Source: Phymatolithon calcareum (taxonomy: Eukaryota > Rhodophyta > Florideophyceae > Hapalidiales). From it: 64,000 bases of DNA. The stretch's first letter is position 1. Every line of letters begins with the position of its first letter. This document shows positions 1 through 9,510 of the stretch, piece by piece. The position numbers and the translations under genes were made by a program. The stretch lies in contig OZ345374.1 of assembly GCA_977006965.1 (NCBI GenBank), positions 1,488,001-1,552,000 on the forward strand. The letters run 5' to 3'. Below the pieces are notes generated by a model that was not told the origin of the DNA, did no database searches, and saw only the letters and a list, made by a program, of their open reading frames with translations.

Positions 1-1259
1 ACGCAATAGTGAAGTGCCCACTTTCAGTAACTTCCCCATATCTAATAATAACGTTAAATAACGTTAGCACACATTCGATTTTCTAACGTCGAATTGTCGA
101 AACATTTTTAATTAAATGGATTTATTGAGAAGGTACCATGTATCCCAACTTGAGGAAAGTCGGCATTTTTCTAAGCATGTATACTACTAGCATCGAGGGA
201 ATAAAGCATGCATTAGTACTACTAGCCTCGAAATTTTCATTTGCCTTTATCAGAATTGCATAGTATCGCGTCTATGGCTCGAACCACTTCATTCTGTGCT
301 GCAGGGGTCCATGTAGGCTTTCTCAAGACACTGTTGAGTGTTCCAACTGCCCATGCTTCTTGTCTACCTATTTTTCAATCAATTTCCGTGGGTTGCTTGC
401 GAAGTGACCTACAACCTATCCTGCGCCAAGAATCCTGCGTCCGCTTTCTTTCATCCTCACTGCTCGGTGCAGTAGACCCTTCTTGTAAAACGTGTTTTTC
501 TTACTTGGCGTTCTTCTTGCTGCTCCTAGACTCGTCGGAGGCCTAATCTATCTTGAAAGTCACTTGCCGTGTGCGACTCTCGAATTCAGTCAAGCGCTTC
601 GAATTCCAGCTCTGCCCCAGCGTCTTCAGTCGCCTCCACTATCTTTCGAATAATTACCTATTCCATAGCCCCAACACTTAAAAAGCCACCTTCTGCTCTA
701 CAGTTGTTCGTTACCAACAGTCACGTTGAAATATATCAAAGTTAAGACGCAGTAGATTTTCCCGGCGTCCTCATCTGATTATGTATCGAATTATACTCCA
801 CGTCACGTGCTTCGCCAATGCTTATAAGTAAAAAATGTTTCTACACGACAACGACACTCCCAACACAAGAACTCAAGAAGACAACAATAGATGAGGCAGT
901 CACTGTCTCCACGGGCACGCATTTCCTAATAAACGAACACGTACAGACGACTTTACTGTGCGGATGCCCTCCAGTGTACTTTCTGATCACATTTAACAGT
1001 GCAACTACAACCTCGTTCGTTACATGACATTCATAGACGTCCACGACGAATTCCAAAACAACAACATATCGGGTATAGGATTGCCTAGGACCCCAATTGC
1101 CCCAATCAACAATGACAGCAAGCAGGCTTTTGTGGACTACAAAAAGAGAGGTAGCAGCAGAGGAAGCCTTGGCGGTATACTCGTAAGACTTTGAGGCATC
1201 TAAAGAAACGTCAAAAATGAGGCGATGCCTACTTGAGCACATTCTTTCTTCCTTTTTAA
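1..1259. other. no supported gene
   Basis: I see no gene I can defend here. A 133-codon minus-strand frame at 841-1242 begins with ATG just beyond the tail of the retroposon copy at 1260-1853. Its product is valine-heavy, has no motif I know, and could be chance. Confidence 0.4.
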
Positions 1260-1853
1260 TACGGACTTTCAGAGTTACAGCTCTTGTCTATTAAACTCAA
1301 CACCTAGGAGGCGCTCCTGATATCGCCGTGACTGGACAGTTCAGTTTGAACCCGTTTTTCCAATCGCGTCAACCGTCTTCTCCATCGCCTACTAGAGAGC
1401 GCCTTTGCCTCTGGATTTTAATTGTCCTTACAGGCACGTCTTTGACGACCTCTGCTAAGCTTCTCATGTTTTGACTTCTAAAAAGCCCTTTTTCATTTTC
1501 CATGTACTCGATGATGATCTTGTCGAATAGCAGAAGCTTACCTAAGGCTTTCAGTGTGTCCATTTTATTGTCTCCATTCAATTCATATCTTTTCAGGTTG
1601 GATGCCAGGGTTTACTTCCGAATTTTTCCATCGTATTAGTTGAGGGCACCTGTGGAGATCTTCCGAGGATGTATTGAAGCGCCAGTTGTGTGCGTTTCAC
1701 CTTAGGTAGTTTGAGAATTACTGGCAACTTGCTTGTCTTCTCGTGCGGGATTCTCCTTTTCTTCTTCAATGGAAGACGATATCGTTCCATCGTCGGAAAT
1801 CTTGACCGAAGCGTTTCCCTGATTTGTTTGCAAATGTTTAGTTGGTTCAACAA
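1260..1853 (-). mobile_element. decayed family-1 non-LTR retroposon, 3' part
   Basis: Two minus-strand frames (1593-1853, then 1369-1581 after a frameshift) encode a C-terminal module that recurs at 48.7, 49.3 and 50.3 kb. Its signature is P-x-x-L-x-L-P-K followed by Q-L and G-R-(F/S)-P-Q-V, then N-L-x-x-Y-E-L and a (D/E)-N/Y-M-E ending. Downstream on the minus strand is a weakened form of the family's 3' tail, with a short GAG-TTTAATA block and an A-rich run. The recurrence, polar orientation and A-rich tails at other copies point to a LINE-like element. I cannot assign the encoded module to a known domain. Confidence 0.5.
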
Positions 1854-2795
1854 GTGGTTCTCTTTTTCTCCATCGCGTGAACGTCGTTCCTTGTCAACTG
1901 CAGCTCTTGAGTGCTTCTGCTCTCAGAAGTTATTTCTACATTCATCGCTTCTTTCGCCCTTGCTCTACTCAGATTTTAAAAGCTAGAGTTTCCCGTCTTT
2001 GACTGGGATCTTGGATTCGTCAGAGAAGGTGGAGTGTGCCTGTCCTTCCTCTGGACAGTTCTCTAAACGTTTGGATGAAGAATATTTGTTCTACTTCCTT
2101 GGCGGCATTCTGCATTTTTGCCCTCGGCGTTAGGGTCATTGTCTCACTGTTCAAGTATCTGAGTACTTCTAATATTCCTGTACTGTGATGCACGCATTTG
2201 TGTGCTGCACAAGATCCCCTCGGTTGCTGGAGGCGTCCCGCGCGGGACGTCCAGGAGGTAGGGAAGGAGCTCGAGCTTTTGGCTTCTCCACGCCAATCCG
2301 CATTGCGGTACAAATAACTCTTAATGTCTCACAGGTTAGAACAGAATGGAGAAAAAATTGTACCCTCGAAATGCTGCTAACGTCACTTGGGGGAACTGCA
2401 GAATGCAAAACGGTACAATACAAGGCTCAGTGGGAATATTTTATGGTTTTGTTTCAAAGCTCCCAAAGCTTTACCTTCGGGTAACAGGGCCGCTCTCCGG
2501 AGTTCATTGGTCGTTTGCAGCCTCCTTGATTTTTAACTCTCTACCAACTAAGTTGACGCTTTTGTCAGTCGCTTGCACTCACTGTATGGTATGTTGCATT
2601 TCCCCCCAAGTGCGGTTATCAGCGCTTCCAAGGTCTAAGTTTTCTCCATTCTAGTGGAGAAGTCAAGCCCTCGAGCTCCATCCCTTCCTCCCGGATGTCC
2701 CGCATGTGACGCTTCCCCGCGCAGCAATGGAGGGGATCCTGTGCTGCGCACAAATCTGTGCATTGCAGGACAGGAAGATCTCGCTTGTACTCATA
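1854..2795. other. no supported gene; probable repeat debris
   Basis: Only short overlapping frames on both strands, none with a recognisable motif. It lies between two retroposon remnants of the same orientation and is probably decayed repeat sequence. Confidence 0.35.
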
Positions 2796-3110
2796 ATTTC
2801 TTCTTTCTTCTTTCTTTATTGCAGAAATAACGCTCACACGGAAAGTGAGGGCCTGAAGCCGTTCTGTAACAGCTTCTCAATGTTCAGCAGTTTGAGTATG
2901 TCTAAGGATCTCTCACGGCAAAGCTCTTCTACGATTATTATACCCACCCTACCAATAAACTTACGTCTGAAGACGAAAAGTCCACCCCAACGTAAGATCA
3001 TTTGCTCTGCAGGTTTCTTCACAACCAGAATTACAGGATTTGTACACTGGGTCGTAAGAAAAATTTCGTACACAAGTTTGTGTTCCCATTGCGTCCATGC
3101 CTAAAGACGG
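2796..3110 (-). mobile_element. retroposon 3' remnant (tail family 3)
   Basis: The minus strand reads a short coding piece (2834-3073, 79 residues, no recognised domain) and then ends in GCAATAAAGAAAGAAG and further A/G-rich sequence. The same style of tail, GCAATAAAAGAAAG, ends the 145-bp insertion with target duplications at 50318-50462, which supports reading this as a retroposon end. The family is otherwise unidentified. Confidence 0.35.
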
Positions 3111-3534
3111 TCACCAGGGGGGTATATGCCTCCAATCAGTTGGTGTAAAATCACCTCTGCCCGTCTGTGCGATATGGGCAGCTTCCGGAAGCTGGCCATT
3201 CTATTCTGTGCTTTTGAGAATACTGTTTACTGTTTGCTGATAGAGACCGGTAGACTTTGACGCAGCTCTGTAAAGATTCTGATTGATACATACACCTCGC
3301 AATTCCAGGTGTTTTCCGGATGTTATTGATGTTGACATCAACAGCTCCTTGGAAGATTCAATTGATTGTGAAAAGTCCGACTTTCCGGAAAGCTTCAGAT
3401 TATTTTCAGACCACGTTGCCCTCTAATTCCATGATCCTATTCTGCGATTGGTCATTCTTGGGCTCTATCATACATCCGTTCTTGAGCCTTGGCCGGCGTC
3501 ACTCCAGCCGTTTGTTTCACCCGACAATTTGCCG

Positions 3535-5310
3535 ATGACGAAGAAGAATCAAAACAGGGACCTCGGCCGGGCGCTCGCCAACCGAAAAGACAAGGCAAAG
3601 GCAGCAGCAAGCCATAAGAAGAAGCCGGAGGCGGCATCTGGGGCACCGCGCCATGTGACGCGCGAGGGTGGGCGACCGCAACTGCGCTCCGTCTTGGAGT
3701 CCAATGACTTAGAAGAGCTAATGCTGAATGCCACTCTTGCAAATCAGGATTTTGCAGCTGCGCGCTATGCGGGCCCAGTGGCCCCACAAACGGTGGTTGT
3801 GACGCCACTAGGTGCAACGACTAAAGCGGCTCGCGAGCGTATGCGAAGGAAGATGGCCGACCTTGACAGTTCAGTTCTAAAGGTGCCGCGCCGTCCGAAA
3901 TGGGACGAAAATACAACCGCGCGGGAGCTTCAGCAGCAGGAACATGCCGATTTTTTGGTTTGGCGTCGCAAAATTGCAGACCTTGAGGAGGAACTTTCGA
4001 AGGAACAGGGGCATGGTGGGGTCATGCTCACCCCCTTCGAGAAGAACTTGGAGGTTTGGCGTCAGCTCTGGCGCGTCGTTGAGCGGTCTGACGTTGTGGT
4101 GCAAATTGTTGATGCGCGCAACCCGCTGTTATACTACTGCGAGGATTTGCAGCGGTATGTGACAGAGGAAATGAAACGGGGACATATCCTCGTGTTGAAC
4201 AAATCGGATTTACTTTCCTCTGAGATGATCACGCGATGGGAAAATTATTTTTCCGCAAATAATGTCGACGTTATTTTCTTCTCGGCGTTCAAGGCAAGTG
4301 TCAGTGAACAGGTGCATGACACGCGTATTGTTGGGGCCGTACAGCTCATCGAAAGACTGTCACGTGCTCCGCGTACCGCACCGCAGGTGCGCGAGAATCA
4401 GCGTCTTGTTGCCGGCATGTGCGGATACCCAAATGTCGGCAAGTCGTCCACAATTAACGTGTTGTTGGATACTATCGCCGAGCAAGTGGAAGCAGCAGAA
4501 TCCGAGTCCTTCGCCGCAGACAATACAAATGATACCGCCAGCGTTGCAACGACTGTGGCGGACGGAGCAAGTGTGGCATCCAAGCGTGTGGCTGTTTCGT
4601 CTACTCCTGGTCGGACAAAACATTTCCAAACCTTGGTATTGACCGATGATTTGCTACTTTGCGATTGTCCCGGGCTGGTGTTCCCTAATTTTTCAGCGTC
4701 TAAGGCGGAGCTGATTTGTGCCGGTGTTTTATCGATCGATCAGATGCGATCCGAAACTCAAGTTCCTATTGAACTTATAGCGCGCAGAATCCCGGCTGCA
4801 ATTTTCGAGGGTGTCTACGGAATCCGATTCGCGCCCGAGCGTGCTGACCTTTTATCAGACGGAATCATGACGAAAAACCTTGCGCGTGGCATTGTGAATG
4901 CTACCACACTTCTTGAGACCCATGCACGCGCCCGTGGATTCATGACGGACCACAACAGACCCGATGTGTCGCGAAGTTCCCGCGTCGTGCTCAAGGACTA
5001 CGTGTCCGGGCGTATCCGGTTCGCACATGCACCCCCACCGCGCGAGGAGGAAGACGGGGAGAGCGGAGTCGGACCAGACGTGTTTGCACGCAAGGGACGA
5101 CTGGTCATCGCAAGACGGGAGGCAGCAGCGAAGGAAAATGTCGCTGCTGCCACCGGTGCGGGTAATGATGTTGGTGCTTCATCGAGGGGATTGGGATTGG
5201 AGCCGGAGGAAGGGGTCAAAGCTGTGGTGGCGCGAATTAGCCAACGGAAAAAGCACGCCCATAAGCAGTTTACAAGGGTCGAACGTAGCTACAATCAGAG
5301 CGCAGAGTAG
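3535..5310 (+). CDS. LSG1: large-subunit GTPase LSG1 (circularly permuted GTPase)
   Basis: This is a cytoplasmic GTPase that releases the export adaptor NMD3 from pre-60S ribosomal subunits. The 591-residue protein has the circularly permuted motif order of the YlqF/YawG family: G4 NKSD at about residue 222 comes first, then G1 GYPNVGKSS at about 297, the switch segment STPGRTKHFQT, and G3 DCPG at about 377. An acidic, Ala/Thr-rich insertion sits between G1 and the switch region, as in eukaryotic LSG1. The open frame extends upstream to 3448 but only from a TTG; the ATG at 3535 gives MTKKNQN followed by LGRALANRK, the typical basic LSG1 start. The C-terminus is basic (QRKKHAHKQF). It is a single exon and looks intact. 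Confidence 0.95.
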   Translation: MTKKNQNRDLGRALANRKDKAKAAASHKKKPEAASGAPRHVTREGGRPQLRSVLESNDLEELMLNATLANQDFAAARYAGPVAPQTVVVTPLGATTKAARERMRRKMADLDSSVLKVPRRPKWDENTTARELQQQEHADFLVWRRKIADLEEELSKEQGHGGVMLTPFEKNLEVWRQLWRVVERSDVVVQIVDARNPLLYYCEDLQRYVTEEMKRGHILVLNKSDLLSSEMITRWENYFSANNVDVIFFSAFKASVSEQVHDTRIVGAVQLIERLSRAPRTAPQVRENQRLVAGMCGYPNVGKSSTINVLLDTIAEQVEAAESESFAADNTNDTASVATTVADGASVASKRVAVSSTPGRTKHFQTLVLTDDLLLCDCPGLVFPNFSASKAELICAGVLSIDQMRSETQVPIELIARRIPAAIFEGVYGIRFAPERADLLSDGIMTKNLARGIVNATTLLETHARARGFMTDHNRPDVSRSSRVVLKDYVSGRIRFAHAPPPREEEDGESGVGPDVFARKGRLVIARREAAAKENVAAATGAGNDVGASSRGLGLEPEEGVKAVVARISQRKKHAHKQFTRVERSYNQSAE

Positions 5311-5944
5311 GAATTCTTGTAACATAAAATGCCCTGCGGCGGTCATGTTAAGCCGCACTTTCTGAGCATGGAATTGATGAGTGCACGGATTGTTTGACTC
5401 ATTCCAACACATCATGGGAGAGGTGACGTTGGCAGCGTGTGATGCACGCCCGAAGATAGCCGTACTGTGCCATCAGCTACGTCGCTATTGATTTCTAAGC
5501 ACGAGGAGACTAGTTTATCCGCTAGGGAGCATAAGATCAAGTTTGTATATCCCGAAAATCAAATTGCCAGAAGAGATCAAGTCCTGGATCGCTGATCTCG
5601 CACAGCTGCAAAGAGAAGGCATGAGAACTATTAGAGTTCTCATTTTGACGCACAGCGCTGGATTTCGATTTCAACGCTGGGGTGCATCATGCACCCCAGC
5701 GTTGAAATCTCATTATGAGGCGTCCTCACAAGGTTGAGGGCCTCGTGCCATTTCAATGCTTTGTGTCTGTCTTCGCCAGCAGTGCTCTGAACGTTCGCAC
5801 TGAGATCACGACTTTGTACACCAATGAAAAATGGGAATGTATCATACCATTCGTATGCTGTACACGTTGCTCCATTTGGATTGAACTCGGACGGTTGCAA
5901 TCCAAACGCCACCTCAACCACTTCGTGCAGCCTGCCCACCCGCC
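5311..5944. other. intergenic, contains a perfect palindrome
   Basis: There is no gene between LSG1 and SRP19. The notable element is the 41-bp inverted repeat at 5668-5708, listed separately. Confidence 0.5.
5668..5708. repeat. perfect inverted repeat, hairpin with 19-bp arms
   Basis: ATTTCAACGCTGGGGTGCA is followed after TCA by its exact reverse complement. An RNA copy would form a 19-bp stem with a 3-nt loop. It lies about 240 bp upstream of SRP19 and 360 bp after LSG1. There is no downstream T-run to suggest a terminator. Confidence 0.7.
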
Positions 5945-6579
5945 ATGTCCTCATCGGCACGATATGCCACCAGAATTTTTGGCGGCGACTACGGAGAAGA
6001 CATTGATACCTCGCGATGGGTTGTGATATATCCGTCGTACATCGACAGCACGCGGAAAATGTCAGAGGTATGTTTCGACTCACATTTCCATTGCGACGTT
6101 GGCTCGGGCGACCCGACAGGAACTCTGACGCGTGTGACCCGTTCTTATTCCGCAGGGTAGGAAGATTAACAAGGATAAATGCGTGAAGAAGCCCAACATG
6201 CAGGAGATTTTTGAGTGCGTCAAGCTCACAGGGCTTAAAACACAAGTGGAACCAGAGAAGGCATATTGCAGGGATTATTGGGTGCGAGGACGAATTCGCG
6301 TATGCCTTTTCGATTCGGACGGAAAAGCACTCAACGAGGAGATTCCAAATCGTACGTCTCTTTACTCCTGCGTCACAGTGTATCTAATCTCTCTGTGATA
6401 ATAATACTGACCTATGTACTACATACTCCCATTTCCCAGGCCGCGTTCTGTTTTCGAAGGTCGCGTCTCTGATCCCCAAGTACAGAGAAAAGAACAAAAA
6501 TGCCCAAACAAAAGGGAACGCGAACAGTAGCGGCGGCAAATCGACTGGCACGAAGAAGAAGAAGAAGGGGAAGCGTTGA
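5945..6579 (+). CDS. SRP19: signal recognition particle 19 kDa protein
   Basis: SRP19 binds the tips of helices 6 and 8 of SRP RNA and prepares it for SRP54, for co-translational targeting to the ER. My model has three exons: 5945-6067, 6156-6351 and 6440-6579, giving 152 residues. Introns are 88 bp each (GTATGT...CGCAG and GTACGT...CCCAG). The join restores the family layout: RWVVIYPSYIDS, then EGRKINKDKCVKKPN, then a DYWVRGRIRVCLFD core, then RRVLFSKVASLIPKYR, and a lysine-rich end with a KKKKK run. All three exons are needed for a full-length family member, and the frames join without a stop. It is close to the downstream, opposite-strand MgtC-like gene (33 bp between stops). Confidence 0.92.
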
Positions 6580-6611
6580 ACACACCCGTCTCGAACGACA
6601 ATTGGCGCAAA

Positions 6612-7597
6612 CTACTGCATTTTCTCCGACCGACGAAGTGATTTTAGGTGCACTTTTAGTTGCAAAATAAACGCCGGCAACTTGCGTCTCCACACCAGCC
6701 TGACATAGCGTGATAAAACCCCCCAGCGCATAATCCACACCGTGATGAGCGCGGCAATTAGCGCCAAAAATTTAAGCCCCGACGCTGCCGCAACACCCAG
6801 CGCGGCAGCAATCCAAACGCTCGCCGCCGTCACCAGATGCCGTTGCGTAGAGTCGTGATGAATAGCACCAGCACCCTGCACGCACGCAGACATAGTTAGT
6901 TCGACAAAATCAAACAGCCATCCCGGCACCACGCGCAGAAATACAGTACAGGATCAACGCGCTGGACATGTGCACAATATGTGCGACTTACCAGAAAGCC
7001 AATACCGGTGGAGACAGCAGCACCCATACGCGACGAGTTGCCATTAACAGAAAGCAACGCAGTAAGCGTAAAAACAGCCGCGCCAAGCGACACAAGCGCC
7101 AGCGTTCGCACCCCGGCACTAGCAGAAGCCGCCCGCCGCTCCATGCCTATGATGGCGCCGCACGCAATGGCAACGCACATACGCCACAGCATCTCGCGCT
7201 CCGCGTCGCGGCCGACATGGTACGTCACGAGCGGGCGCTTCGTGTTGACAAACGGCTCTCGAAATAGGTCTCTTTGCGGCGTTGCAACCGTTATTGGCAC
7301 TTCCGTTGCCGTCGCGACGAGCGCCGACAGGCGCGACGGTCGCGTCTGAATTTCTGCCGCGATGACGTGCGGGACGGGTGCTGGGGGAGAGCAGTTCATA
7401 CGGGATGGAAGCATGGTCGCGAACGCACAGGAGAGCGCTAGAGCTGCTGCGGTGGGACTGCGCGGCCGTCGGCGAGGAGAGGAGGATTTGCTGCTGCAGA
7501 CGCAGAAGCGGCGCGTGGCGCAGAGTGGGACGGCTGCAAAGGCAGCGGGGTGTTGATTTGGACATGGTGGATTGAGGTTTCTTTGCGAATGCTGCAT
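6612..7597 (-). CDS. MgtC/SapB-family membrane protein, probably plastid-targeted
   Basis: Two exons on the minus strand, 7597-6992 and 6875-6612, flank a 116-bp intron (GTAAGT...GCAG). Splicing joins GIGFL to GAGAI and restores the family signature, preceded by IGMERR and AGVRTLALVSLGAAVF and followed by TAASVWIAAALG. MgtC/SapB proteins are inner-membrane proteins linked to Mg2+ homeostasis and P-type ATPase control in bacteria. The open frame extends to 7663 from a GTG, so I chose the first ATG at 7597. The leader of roughly 100 residues before the membrane domain is rich in R, S, P and A, which suggests a plastid transit peptide; this is inferred. The C-terminus is basic after the last hydrophobic segment. 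Its substrate or partner cannot be read from sequence. Confidence 0.82.
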
Positions 7598-7910
7598 GAC
7601 AGGTGCGTTTGCTTTCCGTGTTGGAGAAGGGCGGGATGGTCGTAAGTTAACAGCCGGATGCACTGACTAGAACTCTTTACTTCGGGCTCTCTGACGCCAT
7701 GATTCCCGACCTGGTTGGCATGGATGTAGACAAAAGAAATCTATCTTTTGCATAGTCAGGCATTGGGTAATTTTCCGAATATCCAAAAACTATTTTAATT
7801 TATTTGTTGAAAATCCTATTATTTGCATAAAACCCCATTTTTTGCAAAAAATTATTCTTATTTGCAGAAAAAAGCTCTCACTTATCGTGTACAGTAGTGA
7901 TGCAGACTTC

Positions 7911-8471
7911 TCATTCCCCTTTCGCCTCGGTCGTCGTCTTTTTCCCCGCCGTGCCTTCGCCCATCGTGCTAGTTTCGTCCTTCTTTCCGAGCCCGAACAT
8001 ATTTTTAAGTGCACGACCAGCCTTCCCCATGACGTCCGCAGACTCGTCAGTATATCCAATCTCAACGTGCGGAAGCTTGAGATCGAATCGACCGCCATTA
8101 TCGTATTTCGGTATACCAAACGATGCCATTGGAACAGGAATGCCACCTTCATCCTCCTCACTGTATCCGGCATCATCAATAAGTCCCTTTTCCTTCAGTC
8201 GCTTCCATGGAATCAACGGGTCTTCTCCGTTCCGTACGACAAGTTTGCGCTCCATTATCCGCTCCTCCAATCCATTGCGCCGCTGAAGCACATCCTGGAA
8301 ATACTGCTTGTTTCGCTTGGCGTCTCGCCGTCGAGCGAGAATTTCTTGCTGCTTTTTAAAAGCCTCGTCTTTCTCGCCCGCCTTCCACGGCCCCATCCGC
8401 GGGCAAGTTGCGCACGTGCGAGTGACCCGCGCGGACGGCAGCCGTCCGGCCGCTGGAGCCGTGAACGCCAT
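7911..8471 (-). CDS. conserved plastid protein of unknown function
   Basis: A 186-residue single-exon protein starting MAFTAPAAGRLPSARV, a short leader with F at position 3 and R/S/A content like red-algal transit peptides. The middle is a charged helical segment (KKQQEILARRRDAKRN, then LEERIMERK). The most distinctive part is a GGIPVPMASFGIPKYDNG stretch near residues 110-127, followed by RFDLKLP and a G-Y-x-D-E turn; it reads like a conserved globular motif. The tail is Lys/Thr/Gly-rich and low in complexity. I do not recognise the family by name. It lies head to tail with the MgtC-like gene, 313 bp upstream of it, but they are probably separate transcripts. Confidence 0.7.
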   Translation of the reverse strand: MAFTAPAAGRLPSARVTRTCATCPRMGPWKAGEKDEAFKKQQEILARRRDAKRNKQYFQDVLQRRNGLEERIMERKLVVRNGEDPLIPWKRLKEKGLIDDAGYSEEDEGGIPVPMASFGIPKYDNGGRFDLKLPHVEIGYTDESADVMGKAGRALKNMFGLGKKDETSTMGEGTAGKKTTTEAKGE

Positions 8472-8741
8472 GCCTTGTTTTCGTCGGTGTGTACTGCAGA
8501 TTGATCAGATTTCACCGTGTTGCGTGTAGCAGAATGTAGTACACTAGTGTCCAGAGTAGTAGACTTGGAAAGGCGACCATCGTACCCATACTGTAGATAG
8601 ATACAGTATTGATACAATGAAATCGAGAACGTTCGTGGGATGAGGTGCACCAGTTGGCGCTCTTTCATTGGGTGTGCTGAAAATATCTCAGGACACAACG
8701 CTTCGTAATTTCTGAATTTTCACGGACCATGGAAAAAAGTA

Positions 8742-9494
8742 GAGGAAATTACTAAAATGACCACGAAGTTTGCCATATTTACTAAAATGACCTCGAAGCA
8801 CCCGTGGTGTTATGATATTGCTCTGTTCTGTCAGCATGGGGCAGCTGATTTTGCCGGGTCAGAAAATAACCTTATCTATTTGCAAAATGAAATCTAAGAG
8901 GGCCGTTGGGGCTGGACAAGTTCCATACATGACTACTTATTATGCCTTTGTTTGTTACATACAGTATTCCGCACGTGATGGGCCTTTGCACGGTGAACAC
9001 GCTATGACATGGATGCGAAAGCCACATGGAGACTCTTGGTTGGATGAGCAAACTTTTGAGTGTCAAAATAGCTGTGAAACTAGATTTTGTGTTGCGAAAA
9101 TTTTCGAATTTTCTACACAATAAGTGCACCATGCGTGGACAAAGCTGACTTTGGAATAGGCAAAGACGCGAAGAAAGTGCAGACAGAAATTAGTGTTGGA
9201 TTTGCCGTCATCCAAAAATTGAGGGAAAGTTTGCTGTCTTCGCGAAAAGATAGCGCAGACAGACCATGATTTGCAAAACAATTTCGTAAAAGATGGGAAA
9301 ACCAAGAATTGTAAAGAATATTTTCGGATTAAGGCACCTAATATAACTGTAAATGGGCAAAAGGTAGGAACGGACCTAGAAGATGGACCGAGAACGGAGT
9401 GCTGACAGAAATGATCGATATCATAATACCACAGGTGCCTTATGGTCATTTTAGTAAATACGGCAAACTGCGTGGTCATTTTAGTAATTTCCTC
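8742..9494. mobile_element. MITE, TA target duplication, ~50-bp TIRs (copy 1)
   Basis: The element begins GAGGAAATTACTAAAATGAC and ends with the reverse complement. Ends match over about 50 bp with two mismatches and are flanked by TA on both sides (8740-8741 and 9495-9496). Each TIR holds the unit ACTAAAATGACC twice. No coding capacity is seen in the 753 bp, so it is non-autonomous; TA duplication suggests a Tc1/mariner-type transposase acting in trans. It ends 17 bp from the stop codon of the NB-ARC gene. Confidence 0.85.
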
Positions 9495-9510
9495 TAAATT
9501 TAACTATCTC

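Noticed and set aside
841-1242. 133-codon minus-strand frame
   Set aside because: Valine-heavy, no motif, adjacent to retroposon debris.
3448-3534. N-terminal extension of LSG1
   Set aside because: Opens only at TTG; the ATG at 3535 gives the usual basic LSG1 start.
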